A stretch of DNA of 64,000 bases. Origin: Rhodococcus oryzae. Lineage in GTDB: Bacteria; Actinomycetota; Actinomycetes; Mycobacteriales; Mycobacteriaceae. Made by a program: the position numbers and the translations under genes. Position 1 is the first letter of the stretch, and every line of letters starts with the position of its first letter. The notes under the pieces were generated by a model. It made no database searches and was not told where the DNA came from. It was given only the letters and a program-made list of their open reading frames with translations. Location: assembly GCF_005049235.1 (NCBI RefSeq), contig NZ_SUMD01000017.1, positions 18,336 through 82,335 of the forward strand, read 5' to 3'. Positions 10,007 through 19,925 of this stretch are shown here, one piece after another.

Positions 10007-13000
10007 TCAGTTGCTCCGATTCTCGGCCTCGATGTCGGCCAGCTTCTTGGTCAGGTCCGCCCCCACCTTGGCAATGTACGGCTCGTCCACGATCTGGATG
10101 TGATCGCCACCGACATGGACGATCTCCAGGTTCTTCGCGCACTCGCCCCAGCCCCCGTCCGGCTGCCGGGTACTGAACGCGGGCTCGAGGGCCATCGCAT
10201 CGTCGTGGTAGCGGTCGGCCAGGTACAGCACCACGTCGCCGTCGTACTGCTCGAGCTTCGCGGTCTGGATGGCGCGGTTGTCCAGCCAGGAGGTGCGCTG
10301 GTGCTCGAGGATGCCGCCGGGGATCTTGGTCCCGCTCATCTTCAGCAGGTCCATCAGGATCTGGATCTGCGCTTCGTCGGACTCGGCCGCCGCCAACTTG
10401 TCGTACGGCAGCGGGGCGTCGACGTTGTAGGTCTTCTTCGCGAAGGCGGAGTACCGCTTCCAGCGGGCCTTGATCTCCTCCGGGGTGTCCTCGACCTTCT
10501 CGCCCGCCATCACGGTGTCGATCAGTCCGACGATCCGGACGTCGGCGCCCTCCTCGCGGAGCAGCTTGGCCACCGCGTACGCCAGCACGCCGCCCAGCGA
10601 CCAGCCGTACAGCACGTACGGACCGTCGCCCTGGATCTCGCGGACCAGTGGCAGGTAGGCCTTGGCGCGCTCCTCGATCGGTCCCTCGGTGCGCTCGAGG
10701 CCGTACATCGCGGTGCCCTCGGGCAGCCGCTTGAGCAGCGGCTCGTAGGCCACCGTCGAGCCACCGGCCGGGTGGAACACGAACACCGGCACCGTGGTGG
10801 ATCCCTCGGGACGGGGGCGCAGGGTGCGGACCAGCCCGTCGATGCGGACGCCGTCCTCGAGGTGCTCGCGCACCTTCTCCGCGAGCTGCTCGATGGTCTC
10901 CGAGTCGAGGATGTCGTCGAAGGTCACCTCGCCGCCCGCACGCTCGGTCAACCGGGCCGCCAGCTTCTCGGCGGTCTCGTCGTCGAGCACCGGCAGGGTG
11001 TTGAAGATGCCCTTCGCGGACTGGCCGGTGATGACCGCCCACGTCGCGAACGTCAGCCGCTCGGCGGCGTCACGCGGAGGCACATCGGTTCCGGTCGCCT
11101 CCGCCGTCGCCTGCTGGGCGTCGACCGTCGTCTCGGGTTCCGCTGCAGGCGCCGGGGCGGCCTGCTCGGCGGCGGCAGCGGCGACGATGGCCTCGGCCTC
11201 GGTGACGGGGCTGGTGTCCTCGTCGGCGAGCGCCTCCTCCTCCGCGGCGGCCGCGGTGGAGGCCTCCTTCTCGACGCGCTGCTTCTCGGCGAGCGCGGCC
11301 ACCTCTTCACGGTTGTCGATCGCGTAGCGCAGGTACTTCTCCACCTCGCGCAGGCTCGCGTCGCGGACCGCCTGCAGCTGCAGCTGCGGGATGTCGAACT
11401 CGTACTCGACACGGTTCTTGATCCGCACCGCCATCAGCGAGTCCAGTCCCAGCTCGATCAGCGGGATCTCGGCGGGCAGATCCTCGGGCGCATAGCCCAT
11501 GGACTCGGCGACGATCAACGCCAGCCGCTCCTCCATCGACTGCGAGCTGCTCGGGTCCCAACGGTCACCGAAGGACTCGACGACCTCGGGCAGCTCCTCC
11601 ATCGGGGAGCTGGAGCGCGATGGAGCTGCCGCGGCGACGACGAGCTCGGGCAGCGGTTCACCCGCGGTCACCACCGCGTCGAGCAGCAGCGCGAAGCCGT
11701 CGGCGGTCTTGGCGTGCACCTGCAGCGACGCGCCGCCCGGGTGCGGGTTCAGCGTCGTGGTCAGCGTGCCCGCGGCCGGGATCTCGCCGCGCGCGACGGC
11801 GGCGGTCAGCACCACATCCGCGAGCACCTGCGCGGCGGCCTCGGTCGCCAGCGCATTCAGGTCGGAGACCGCGGCGGCCTCGACCTCCCACACGTGCCTG
11901 CCGTCGGGCAGCGAGACGTGCGCACCGGGCACCCGGGCGTTGCCACCCGAGGAGATGCGGATGTCGAGCCAGTGCTCCTTGCGGAGGAACGCGGTCCGCG
12001 GCAGGTCCGCGTAGCCGCCGTCCGCGAACAGCGACGGCAGGTTCACCGGGTGGCCGTGGACGTAGAGCTGTGCGAGGGCACTGAGCACGCCCAGCTCCTC
12101 GTCCTCCTTGCGCTTGAGGGTCGGGATCAGCTGCGCGTCGTGCAGCCCCGCGTCGAACGCGGTGGCCGCGACCGACATCAGCGTCGCCGGGTTCGGGGCC
12201 AGCTCGACGAACGTGGTGTGCCCGGCGTCGACGGCGAGGCGGACCGCGTTGGTGAAGTACACGCTGTGCCGCAGGCCCTTGGTCCAGTACTCGACCGGAT
12301 GGATCGGGTCGTGCCCGGCGCGGTAGAAGGTCTCCTTGTCGACCGAGGAGTACAGCCCGGCCTTCAGCTTGTGCGGCTCGATGCCGGCCAGCTCCGCGGC
12401 GAGCTCGCCCAGGATCGGGTCGACCTGCGAGGTGTGGCTGGCGCCCTTGGTCTGCAGGATCCGGCCGAGCTTCTCCTCGGCCTCGGCGCGGGCCACGATG
12501 GCCTCCACCTCGGGCTGCGGGCCACCGATGACGGTGTGGGTCGGCGCGGCGTACACGCAGACCTCGAGGTGCGGGAAGTCGCCGAGCACGGCCTCGATCT
12601 CGGCCGCGCTGTACTCCACGAGCGCCATCAACCGGATGTCGTCGCCGGACAGCGTCGATTCGGCCTCGCCCATCAGCCGGGAGCGGGCGGTGATGACCCG
12701 GACCGCGTCCTCGAGCGAGAGCCCGCCGGTGGCATACGCGGCGGCCGCCTCGCCCATCGAGTGACCGACCGCGGCCTCCAGGTCGGCGCCGTGGTGGCGG
12801 AGCACCGCGGCCAGGCCGATCTGGATGGTGAAGATACCGACCTGCGCGGTCTCGACGTCGTAGTCCACCGAGTCGTCGAGGAACTTCTCGGCCATCTTGT
12901 AGCCGGCCTCGTACTCGATGAGCTCGTCGACCTCGTCGACCGTCTTCCGGAACACGGCGTTGTTCAGGTAGAGCTGCTTGGCCATCTTGCGGTGCTGCGA

Positions 13001-15067
13001 GCCGAAGCCCGAGAACACCCAGATCGGTCCGTTGGAGGCGGGTGCGTCCGCGGACAGCACGCCCTGGCCGGGCTTGCCCGCGGCGACCGCACGCAGGCCG
13101 GTGATGGCCTCGGCGCGGGTGCGTGCGAGCACCACCGCGCGGGACCGGCCGTGGTTGCGGCGGGCCAGCGTGCGGCCGACGTCCTCGAGCGGGGTCGTGC
13201 TGCCTGCCTCGGTCTCCAGCCAGTCGGCCAGGTCGGCGGCGGCGCGGCGGCGGCGCGAGGGCATCGAGGCGGAGACGGCGAGCAGCACCGGCATCGGCTC
13301 CGCGTCGGCCTCGGCCTGCTCGGCCTGCTCGGCGACCACGACCGGCTCGACGCCCATCGACTCGGCGGCGTCGGCGAGCACGCCCGCGGCCTCCGCCTCG
13401 ACATCGAGCGACTCCGTGGCCTGTGAGTCCTTCTGGTCCTCATCCGGGCCGGAAGTGCTCACGGGCGCCGCAGGCGCCTCGTACTCGCGGACCACGACGT
13501 GCGCGTTGGTGCCGCCGAAGCCGAAGCCGGAGACGCCCGCGACGGCGCGGCCGGTGTACCGCGGCCAGTCGGTGGCCTCGGGGATCACCTGCAGGTGCGC
13601 CTTGTCGAAGTCGATGTACGGGTTCGGGCCCGCGTAGTTCAGCGACGGCGGGAGCTTGTCCTCGCGCATCGCGAGCACGACCTTGATCAGGCCCGCGGCG
13701 CCCGCGGCGGCCTCGAGGTGACCGAAGTTGGTCTTCGCGCTGCCGAGCAGCGCCGGCTTGCCGGCGTCGCGACCGCGGCCGACGACGCGTCCGAGCGCGT
13801 CCGCCTCGATCGGGTCGCCGAGGATGGTGCCGGTGCCGTGCGCCTCGATGTAGTCGACGCCGGACGGGGCGATCCCCGCGTCGCGGTACGCCAGCCGCAG
13901 GACGGCGGCCTGCGCATCGGGGTTCGGCGCGACAATGCCGTTGGAACGGCCGTCCTGATTGACGGCCGAGCCGGCGATCACCGCGAGGATGTCGTCACCG
14001 TCGCGCTCGGCGTCCTCGAGCCGCTTGAGCACGACCAGGCCGCCGCCCTCGGCGCGCACGATGCCGTTCGCGTCGGAGGAGAAGGCCTTGATCTTGCCGT
14101 CCTCAGCGAACATTCCGATCTCGTTGAAACCGAGGGTCGCGGCGGGCGCGACGAGCATGTTGACGCCGCCGGCCAGGGCGAGGTCGGACTCACCGGACCG
14201 CAGCGAGCGCACCGCCTGGTGCACGGCCACCAGCGAGGACGAGCACGCGGTGTCCATCGCGATCGACGGTCCGCGGAAGTCGAAGTAGTAGGACACCCGG
14301 TTCGCGACGATCGACGTCGAGGTCCCGGTCAGTGCGTAGGGGTGCGCGTGCACCGGGTCGCTGACCGCGAGCAGCTGGTAGTCGTTGGCGGAGCTGCCGA
14401 TGAACACACCGACCTGCTCGCCCTTGAGCTCGCTCGCCGGGATGCGTGCGTGCTCGAGCGCCTCCCAGGTGAGCTCCATGGCCAACCGCTGCTGCGGGTC
14501 GACATTCTTTACCTCGAGCGGCGACATTGCGAAAAACTCCGCGTCGAAGCCCTTGACGTCGTCGAGGTAGCCGCCCCTGGTGTTGGCCTTCGCGATCGCC
14601 TCAGCAATCTGCGAGTCCGCGGCGAACTCGTCCCAGCGACCCTCCGGCAGCTCGGTGACCGCGTCGCGGCCCTCGATCAGCAGCCGCCACATCTCGCCGG
14701 GGGTGTGACCGGTGCCGGGGAACCGGCTGGCCATGCCGACGATCGCGATGTCGTGCGACTGCGAGGTGTCCTTGATCGCGTAGAACGCCGCGTCCTCGGG
14801 CTCGTCGGGGACCTCCGGCTCGCCCTCGATGATCAGGGTCGCCAGCGCGGCGATCGTGGGGTGCTGATAGACGACCGTGGCGTTCAGCGTGATGCCGACG
14901 AGTTCCTCGATCTCCCCGCTCAGAGCGACGGCGTCCCGGGACGAGAGCCCGAATTCCTCCATCGGACGGTCATCCGAGATCTGATCGACCGGTTGCCCGG
15001 TCGCCTCGGCAACCCAGTTGCGCAGCCATTCGCGCAGCTGCGCGACCGTCATCTCTGTCTCAGCCAT
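10007..15067 (-). CDS. pks13: Polyketide synthase Pks13, mycolic acid condensase
   Basis: Cytoplasmic condensing enzyme of 1686 residues that joins the meromycolyl chain (from FadD32) to the carboxylated alpha chain (from AccD4). Domain order: N-terminal acyl carrier domain (phosphopantetheine Ser43 in 'FGLSSRD'), ketosynthase (Cys275 in 'DTACSSS'; 'EAHGTGT'; 'NFGHLE'), acyltransferase (Ser770 in 'GHSMGEA'), second carrier domain (Ser1210 in 'LGLDSLMAV') and thioesterase (Ser1490 in 'GWSLGG'). Every catalytic residue is present. Ala/Glu-rich linkers lie near 540-590 and 1275-1330. The ATG at 15067 was chosen over the GTG two codons upstream because it gives 'MAETEMTVAQLREWL', the usual family N terminus. 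The gene lies 36 bases after fadD32 and touches accD4. Confidence 0.97.
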   Translation of the reverse strand: MAETEMTVAQLREWLRNWVAEATGQPVDQISDDRPMEEFGLSSRDAVALSGEIEELVGITLNATVVYQHPTIAALATLIIEGEPEVPDEPEDAAFYAIKDTSQSHDIAIVGMASRFPGTGHTPGEMWRLLIEGRDAVTELPEGRWDEFAADSQIAEAIAKANTRGGYLDDVKGFDAEFFAMSPLEVKNVDPQQRLAMELTWEALEHARIPASELKGEQVGVFIGSSANDYQLLAVSDPVHAHPYALTGTSTSIVANRVSYYFDFRGPSIAMDTACSSSLVAVHQAVRSLRSGESDLALAGGVNMLVAPAATLGFNEIGMFAEDGKIKAFSSDANGIVRAEGGGLVVLKRLEDAERDGDDILAVIAGSAVNQDGRSNGIVAPNPDAQAAVLRLAYRDAGIAPSGVDYIEAHGTGTILGDPIEADALGRVVGRGRDAGKPALLGSAKTNFGHLEAAAGAAGLIKVVLAMREDKLPPSLNYAGPNPYIDFDKAHLQVIPEATDWPRYTGRAVAGVSGFGFGGTNAHVVVREYEAPAAPVSTSGPDEDQKDSQATESLDVEAEAAGVLADAAESMGVEPVVVAEQAEQAEADAEPMPVLLAVSASMPSRRRRAAADLADWLETEAGSTTPLEDVGRTLARRNHGRSRAVVLARTRAEAITGLRAVAAGKPGQGVLSADAPASNGPIWVFSGFGSQHRKMAKQLYLNNAVFRKTVDEVDELIEYEAGYKMAEKFLDDSVDYDVETAQVGIFTIQIGLAAVLRHHGADLEAAVGHSMGEAAAAYATGGLSLEDAVRVITARSRLMGEAESTLSGDDIRLMALVEYSAAEIEAVLGDFPHLEVCVYAAPTHTVIGGPQPEVEAIVARAEAEEKLGRILQTKGASHTSQVDPILGELAAELAGIEPHKLKAGLYSSVDKETFYRAGHDPIHPVEYWTKGLRHSVYFTNAVRLAVDAGHTTFVELAPNPATLMSVAATAFDAGLHDAQLIPTLKRKEDEELGVLSALAQLYVHGHPVNLPSLFADGGYADLPRTAFLRKEHWLDIRISSGGNARVPGAHVSLPDGRHVWEVEAAAVSDLNALATEAAAQVLADVVLTAAVARGEIPAAGTLTTTLNPHPGGASLQVHAKTADGFALLLDAVVTAGEPLPELVVAAAAPSRSSSPMEELPEVVESFGDRWDPSSSQSMEERLALIVAESMGYAPEDLPAEIPLIELGLDSLMAVRIKNRVEYEFDIPQLQLQAVRDASLREVEKYLRYAIDNREEVAALAEKQRVEKEASTAAAAEEEALADEDTSPVTEAEAIVAAAAAEQAAPAPAAEPETTVDAQQATAEATGTDVPPRDAAERLTFATWAVITGQSAKGIFNTLPVLDDETAEKLAARLTERAGGEVTFDDILDSETIEQLAEKVREHLEDGVRIDGLVRTLRPRPEGSTTVPVFVFHPAGGSTVAYEPLLKRLPEGTAMYGLERTEGPIEERAKAYLPLVREIQGDGPYVLYGWSLGGVLAYAVAKLLREEGADVRIVGLIDTVMAGEKVEDTPEEIKARWKRYSAFAKKTYNVDAPLPYDKLAAAESDEAQIQILMDLLKMSGTKIPGGILEHQRTSWLDNRAIQTAKLEQYDGDVVLYLADRYHDDAMALEPAFSTRQPDGGWGECAKNLEIVHVGGDHIQIVDEPYIAKVGADLTKKLADIEAENRSN

Positions 15068-15103
15068 CAACACACCACGCTACCCGTCAAGAAGAAGGTT
15101 GTT

Positions 15104-16987
15104 TTACACGCTATCGGGGAACGCGGTCTGCGTGTAACCACCACGGAGCGTCCCCTCGATGTAAGCGGCCTTGCAGGCGCGCCGGGCGATCTTGCCGCTG
15201 GAGGTCCTCGGGATGGATCCGGCGGGCACCAGCAGCACGTCACGGGCGGTCACGCCGTGCCGGGTGGAGATCGCCGCGCGCACCGCGTCCGCGATCGGGG
15301 CCGGATCGGCCTTGCCCGCGCCCGGCGCGCGCTCGCCGACCAGCACGAGCTGCTCGGAGGCGTCGTCGGCGTCGAAGGTCAGCCCGGCGCCGGCCTCGAA
15401 CACCTCCTTCGGGAGCTGGTTCGCGGGCACCGCGAACGCCGCGACGAAGCCAGGACGCAGCGCGGCGCTCGCCTCCTGCGCGGTGGCCTCGAGGTCCTGC
15501 GGGTAGTGGTTGCGACCGTCGACGATCACCAGGTCCTTGACGCGACCGGTGATGTACAGCTCGCCGTCGACGTAGACGCCGTAGTCGCCGGTGCGCATCC
15601 AGTTCGAGTCCTCGGGCGCGCCGTCCGCGTGGCTGCCCGTGGCGATCGTCGAGGACAGCCGGTTGTGGAAGGTCTGCTCGGTCTCCTCGGGGCGACCCCA
15701 GTAGCCCTGGCCCATGTTGTTGCCGTGCAGCCAGATCTCGCCGACGTTCTCGTCCTCGAGCTCGGCGCCGGTGTCGGCGTCCACGATCGCGGCCCACTGG
15801 CTGCGCGAGACGTAGCCGCAGGAGACCTGCGGGATGGCGCCCTCGGCGTCCTTGTCCACCTTGACCATGCGGCCCTCGTTGAGCTGGGCGCGGTCGACGT
15901 AGATGACCCTGGCCTCGTCGCTGTGCTTGGTCGACGAAACGAACAGCGTCGCCTCGGCCATGCCGTAGGACGGCTTGATCGCGGTCTTCGGCAGGCCGTA
16001 CGGCCCGAACGCGTCGTTGAACTTGCGCATCGACGAGGTGGTGACCGGCTCGCTGCCGTTGATCAGGCCGATGACATTGCTCAGGTCGAGGGTCTCGCCG
16101 TCCTTCGGCAGTCCGCGGGCCGCGGCGTGCTCGAAGGCGAAGTTCGGAGCCGCGGCGAAGGTGCCCGCGCCATCGGTGATCGCGGCCAACTCCTTGATCC
16201 AGCGGTACGGGCGCGCCACGAACGCGCGCGGCGACATGATGGTGATGTACTTGCCGCCCAGTGCAGGCAGGATCACCGTGAGCAGGCCCATGTCGTGGAA
16301 CAGCGGCAGCCAGGTGACGCCGCGGGAATCGGTGGTCAGCTCGATCGCGTCCACCATCTGCAGCGCGTTGGTGCCGACCGCCCGGTGGGTGATCTCCACG
16401 CCCGCGGGCACCCGGGTCGAACCGGAGGTGTACTGCAGGTACGCGATGTCGTCGAGGCCGATCTCGGGGTATACCCAGGTCTCACCGACGGTGTCGGGGA
16501 TCGCGTCCACCGCGATGATGCGGGGGCGCTCCGCCGCGGGCAGCGAACGGAAGAGCTGACGGACGCCCGCTGCCGAGGTCGACGCGGTGAGGATGGCCGA
16601 CGGCTTGCAGTCGCCGAGGACCGCGTGCAGGCGGTCACCGTGGCCGGGCTCGTCCGGATCGAACAGCGGCACCGCGATGGTGCCCGCGTGCATCGCGGCG
16701 AAGAAGGAGATGACGTAGTCCAGACCCTGCGGCGCCAGGATCGCGACCCGCTGACCGGGCTCGGTCACCTGCTGCAGGCGGGCGGCGACGGCTCGGAGCC
16801 GGTTGCCGAACTGGGTCCAGGTGAGCTCGTGCACCTCACCTTCCCGCTCGCGCGAGTAGTCGATATAGCGGTATGCCAGCTCGTCCGCGTTCTCGCGGGT
16901 GTGCTGTTCGACGTGATCGACGAGGGTGCTGCCGGGCATCAGCCTGATGTTGCCGGCGTCGTCGACGTAGTCATCGAAGTTCTTCAT
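15104..16987 (-). CDS. fadD32: Long-chain fatty-acyl-AMP ligase FadD32
   Basis: 627-residue fatty-acyl-AMP ligase that activates the meromycolic acid and loads it on the N-terminal carrier domain of Pks13. ANL-superfamily motifs are clear: P-loop '[12 protein letters not shown]', 'LPLFHDMGL', '[11 protein letters not shown]', 'RTGDYGVY' and '[18 protein letters not shown]', with the C-terminal lysine in '[15 protein letters not shown]'. An insertion typical of FAALs precedes the hinge. The start follows an excellent ribosome site (GGAGGAGAAGGT). The leader of 177 bases between the oxidoreductase gene and this start holds a GTGACTAG/TGGCAA element also found at the spoIID/amidase region. First gene of the fadD32-pks13-accD4 set. 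Confidence 0.97.
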   Translation of the reverse strand: MKNFDDYVDDAGNIRLMPGSTLVDHVEQHTRENADELAYRYIDYSREREGEVHELTWTQFGNRLRAVAARLQQVTEPGQRVAILAPQGLDYVISFFAAMHAGTIAVPLFDPDEPGHGDRLHAVLGDCKPSAILTASTSAAGVRQLFRSLPAAERPRIIAVDAIPDTVGETWVYPEIGLDDIAYLQYTSGSTRVPAGVEITHRAVGTNALQMVDAIELTTDSRGVTWLPLFHDMGLLTVILPALGGKYITIMSPRAFVARPYRWIKELAAITDGAGTFAAAPNFAFEHAAARGLPKDGETLDLSNVIGLINGSEPVTTSSMRKFNDAFGPYGLPKTAIKPSYGMAEATLFVSSTKHSDEARVIYVDRAQLNEGRMVKVDKDAEGAIPQVSCGYVSRSQWAAIVDADTGAELEDENVGEIWLHGNNMGQGYWGRPEETEQTFHNRLSSTIATGSHADGAPEDSNWMRTGDYGVYVDGELYITGRVKDLVIVDGRNHYPQDLEATAQEASAALRPGFVAAFAVPANQLPKEVFEAGAGLTFDADDASEQLVLVGERAPGAGKADPAPIADAVRAAISTRHGVTARDVLLVPAGSIPRTSSGKIARRACKAAYIEGTLRGGYTQTAFPDSV

Positions 16988-17073
16988 ACCTTCTCCTCCA
17001 AGGCAAGCTCCCGGCGATCGCGACGAACACCGGTGAGCTTCGTCCCCTGCAGCCGCGTGGGATCGTGCAAATA

Positions 17074-17090
17074 GTGACTAGTGGTGGCAA
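17074..17090 (-). promoter_or_regulatory. Conserved element in the fadD32 leader (TTGCCA-N3-CTAGTCAC)
   Basis: On the plus strand this reads GTGACTAG, three bases, TGGCAA; it lies 87 bases upstream of the fadD32 start. Two copies of the same two half-motifs, with 2- and 3-base spacers, sit in the intergenic region between the SpoIID-like gene and the PGRP amidase (38718-38753). CTAG is rare in DNA this GC-rich. It is a candidate binding site for an envelope regulator, or a part of a promoter. The inference rests on recurrence only. Confidence 0.4.
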
Positions 17091-17164
17091 TGCGTGCAGG
17101 TCTCAGATCGGTAACGACGCGCGCCCCATCCCAAACCAACAGCATGTTACAGACAGTGCCGTTC

Positions 17165-18157
17165 TCATTCACCCTTGAGCAGGGGTATCACCGGAGCGAA
17201 TGCCTCCATCTGCGTGGGGAAGATCCCCACGTAGGACATGGAGGTCTGCGCCCGCACGCTGCGGATCTGGTCCGCGATCTCCTCGTAGGAGCCGAATGCG
17301 AGATACGGGGAGTTCAGGATCTGCTCTACCGTGAGTTTGACGTCCACCTCGATGTTCGGCGGGTACCCGTTGTCCAGGGCCGCAAGCGCCATCTCGGCCA
17401 TCGCCTCCCGATCATCGGTCGGCATGATCGTGGTGATCGTCCAGTTCAGCTCGATGTCGTCGAACCGGTCGCCCGCTGCCTCGCGGATGCGCTCGACACG
17501 CGCGGCGGTCGCCTCCATCGTGATGCCGGACAGCAGCATCTTGCCGTCCTTGTTGCTGGGCGGGGCGAGCGAGATGATGTCCGCGTACTTGGCGGCCAGC
17601 GCCAGCATCTTCGGGCCACCGCCGCCGACCACGATGGGTGGGCGCGGGCCCTGCCGGGGCCGCGGGCTGCCCTTGAGCCCGTTGATCTGGTAGTACTCGC
17701 CCTGGAAGTTGCACTCCTGACCGCGCAGCAGCGTGTCGAGGATCTCGAGGGACTCCGCGAGCTTGGCGATGCGCACGCCCGGGCTGTCGTACGTGATGCC
17801 GCCCTTGTCGAACTCTTCCTTCATCCAGCCCGCACCGATGCCGAGCTCGAGCCGTCCGCCGGAGAGCACGTCGATCGTCGCCGCATCCTTGGCCAGCACC
17901 GCCGGGTGCCGGAATCCGTTGGCCAGCACCGCGGTGCCGATCCGGATCTTGTCCGTCGCCACCGCGAGGGCGCCCAGCGCGGCGATCGGGCCGACCTGAT
18001 TACCGAGGTGGTCGGGAATCATGAAGCTGTCGTAGCCGAGCTCCTCGGCCTTCTGTGCCAACTTGATGAACCGGCGGGCACCGCCCTCTTCGGCGTTACC
18101 CTCTCCGCCGGCGGCAAACCGGAATTTACGCGGCGCGGGTGCGTCGGCGGAACTCAT
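17165..18157 (-). CDS. F420-dependent LLM-class oxidoreductase (TIGR03621-type)
   Basis: 330-residue luciferase-like monooxygenase family protein, most like the actinobacterial F420-dependent group. The N terminus 'KFRFAAGGEGN...LAQKAEELGYDSFMIPDHLGNQVGP' and the later 'LGIGAGWMKEEF' and 'VVGGGGPKMLALAAKYADIISLAPP' form the TIM-barrel cofactor-binding strands. It is predicted to be cytoplasmic. In M. tuberculosis the cutinase-like Rv3802c directly precedes fadD32; here this oxidoreductase is inserted between them, on the same strand. Its substrate is unknown. A role in lipid or envelope redox chemistry is suggested only by position. Confidence 0.85.
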   Translation of the reverse strand: MSSADAPAPRKFRFAAGGEGNAEEGGARRFIKLAQKAEELGYDSFMIPDHLGNQVGPIAALGALAVATDKIRIGTAVLANGFRHPAVLAKDAATIDVLSGGRLELGIGAGWMKEEFDKGGITYDSPGVRIAKLAESLEILDTLLRGQECNFQGEYYQINGLKGSPRPRQGPRPPIVVGGGGPKMLALAAKYADIISLAPPSNKDGKMLLSGITMEATAARVERIREAAGDRFDDIELNWTITTIMPTDDREAMAEMALAALDNGYPPNIEVDVKLTVEQILNSPYLAFGSYEEIADQIRSVRAQTSMSYVGIFPTQMEAFAPVIPLLKGE

Positions 18158-18255
18158 CGATCATTTCTCCTGAAACCTGGGCACAACGGGGACCTGGACG
18201 GCGCGGTACGGCAACGTGGCCGGTGGGACACTCTATCGGCATCGCACCGTTCCCA

Positions 18256-19236
18256 CTATTCGTGAGCTGGGGTCGGCGCGGACCTCACCTTGTCGGCCGC
18301 CCAGTTTGTCATCCACTGTGTGGCCGTGGTGCCGTTTTGATCCACCACGAACGAGTTGTACATGGCATGCACCGGGTTGTTGACGTACTCGCCGATCCGG
18401 GCGAGGCTCGCGAGGAAATTCGCCGGCTTGAAGGCGTTCGGCGGGGCGTCGCAGATACCGTCCGACGGCGCGCAGATGTCGACCACCCGATCGCCGAGCG
18501 ACCCGAAACCACCCGGCCGGGCCCCGGTCATCGTCATTCCCGGCACCTTCAGGCCGCCGAGCGACAGCTCCGCGCCCACACCGGGCACCGGCGTGCCGAC
18601 GATCTGGGCCGTGCCGGGCTCGCGCCTGCCGTCCGCGATCAACCCGACGCCGAGCACCAGGTCCGCGGGCACCGGCCCGGTGCCCTCACCGATCGACGAG
18701 GCGAGGTCACCGGCGATGACCGCGCCCTGCGAGAAGCCCAACAACATGAAAGTCGTGAGCGGGCAGTTCGCGTGCATGGCCGACATCGCCTCGCTGGCCC
18801 GTGCGGTGCCCTCGCCGCGACTCTTGTTGTACGACATCTGACCGTCCGGCGGGAGAGCCACCGGGTTCGAGAACTGCGCCACGTACGGGACGGTGTACAC
18901 CTCCGCGCGCTGGCCCTCGAACTGCGCCTGCAGCGGCCGGGTGATGTTGAGCATCAACGACGCCGGGTTCGCGCCCGGGTTGAACGGATCGTCGATCGCG
19001 CTCGACTCCCAGGTGCCCGGGATGGCGACCACCTGGACGTCCGGGCAGCTCGCCGGCTGGGCGCTCGGCCGCTCCGGCTCCGGGCCGGGGCCCGGCGGTG
19101 GCGCGGGCACCCGCCCGGCCAGCAGGTACCAGGCCACCAACGCGACGAGCGCGAGGAGCAGCACCACGATGAGCACGATGAGCAGGCGCAGCACACCGCG
19201 CCCCGACTTGCGGCCCTTGCGTCCGGCAGCATTCAT
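18256..19236 (-). CDS. Cutinase-like phospholipase/thioesterase, Rv3802c (Culp6) homologue
   Basis: 326-residue envelope serine esterase of the cutinase family. One N-terminal TM anchor (about residues 15-41) is followed by a Pro-rich linker and the catalytic domain. Nucleophile motif 'LGFSQGAV'; catalytic Asp region 'ICAPSDGICDAP' with paired cysteines; His in 'NPVHAMYNS'. The M. tuberculosis homologue is an essential phospholipase A/thioesterase encoded beside fadD32 and affects mycolate content of the envelope. Length matches (336 in Rv3802c). The lipoprotein gene upstream ends six bases before this start, so the two are probably one transcript. Confidence 0.93.
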   Translation of the reverse strand: MNAAGRKGRKSGRGVLRLLIVLIVVLLLALVALVAWYLLAGRVPAPPPGPGPEPERPSAQPASCPDVQVVAIPGTWESSAIDDPFNPGANPASLMLNITRPLQAQFEGQRAEVYTVPYVAQFSNPVALPPDGQMSYNKSRGEGTARASEAMSAMHANCPLTTFMLLGFSQGAVIAGDLASSIGEGTGPVPADLVLGVGLIADGRREPGTAQIVGTPVPGVGAELSLGGLKVPGMTMTGARPGGFGSLGDRVVDICAPSDGICDAPPNAFKPANFLASLARIGEYVNNPVHAMYNSFVVDQNGTTATQWMTNWAADKVRSAPTPAHE

Positions 19237-19242
19237 CCGCGA

Positions 19243-19776
19243 CTACTTGCAGTAATGGTTGTTGGCGGCGTCGATGTACACCTGGGCGGCCGCGGCGGCC
19301 TGCTCCGGGGTCATCGTGGCACCGGTGATGCTGGCCTCCGCGCCCGCCATGCCGGTGACGTAGGCGGTGACCTCTTCGCTGTTCGCACCGCTGACCTTGG
19401 CGCCACAGATGTAGTTCGCGGTCACGATGGCGATGTCGCCGTTGTCGGCGACGGCGATGCCGCCCTTCTTGAGCGCGTCCAGGTAGGCCTTTCCGCGGTC
19501 GTCGAGCGCGGGGGCCTCTGTGGGGCCGGGGAACCCGCTCGGGACCGCCTGGGGCGTCTCCGGGGGTGCGGTCGCGGCGACGGCCGGGGTGGTGAACGGG
19601 GGCACCTCGATCGAGGTCTCGGGTGCGGGCGCGGATTTGGAATGGGTGGTCAGGGTGGGCGTGCTGCTGGCGGTCGAGTCGTCGCTGCCACACCCGGCGA
19701 GCAGCCCGCCGGTGACCGCAGCGAGCGCGCCGATCGTCAGCGCCCGGGCCAGGGAGTTACGAGTGGAAACAAGCAT
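19243..19776 (-). CDS. DUF732-type secreted lipoprotein
   Basis: 177-residue precursor. The ATG at 19776, after GAGGAC, gives a lipoprotein signal peptide ending in the lipobox 'LLAGC', followed by a Ser/Thr/Pro-rich linker of about 60 residues. The C-terminal domain has the DUF732 pattern: 'FLDAL'-like start ('AYLDALKKGGI'), 'ANYICGAKVSG' and 'IDAANNHYCK', with two cysteines that probably form a disulphide. DUF732 proteins are small secreted or surface proteins common in mycobacteria and relatives, with no known enzyme activity. It is not present between culp6 and the mycolyltransferases in M. tuberculosis, so it is a lineage-specific insertion, translated just before culp6. Confidence 0.8.
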   Translation of the reverse strand: MLVSTRNSLARALTIGALAAVTGGLLAGCGSDDSTASSTPTLTTHSKSAPAPETSIEVPPFTTPAVAATAPPETPQAVPSGFPGPTEAPALDDRGKAYLDALKKGGIAVADNGDIAIVTANYICGAKVSGANSEEVTAYVTGMAGAEASITGATMTPEQAAAAAQVYIDAANNHYCK

Positions 19777-19870
19777 GGTGTTCAGTCCTCGGATTCGTGA
19801 TCTGCGGGTGCGACCCACCCGGCGGACGAGGTGCCAACGGCCACGCGGGTGTCGATGAACAGGCTACCGA

Positions 19871-19918
19871 CGCGAACGGGCCGGTCGCCGGGTTCACCCG
19901 GCCACCGGCCCGTGCGCG
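19871..19918 (-). terminator. Long hairpin after the LGFP mycolyltransferase
   Basis: Nearly perfect stem of about 23 bp with a 2-base turn: ACGGGCCGGT / ACCGGCCCGT as outer arm and GCCGGGT / ACCCGGC as inner arm, with CGCG / CGCG at the base. It lies just beyond the stop codon at 19926 and separates this gene from the DUF732-culp6 pair. Confidence 0.8.
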
Positions 19919-19925
19919 AAGGGGG

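Noticed and set aside
13499..17074. Long plus-strand frame (1191 codons) opposite pks13 and fadD32
   Set aside because: Same cause: antisense of two genes with strong GC3 bias; no domain recognised.
16984..17172. 62-codon frame on the minus strand exactly filling the gap between the LLM oxidoreductase and fadD32, with short overlaps at both ends
   Set aside because: It looks like a coupled small gene, but about one third of its third codon positions are A or T, unlike the neighbouring genes, and it has no recognisable motif. The frame is more likely the chance open leader of fadD32.
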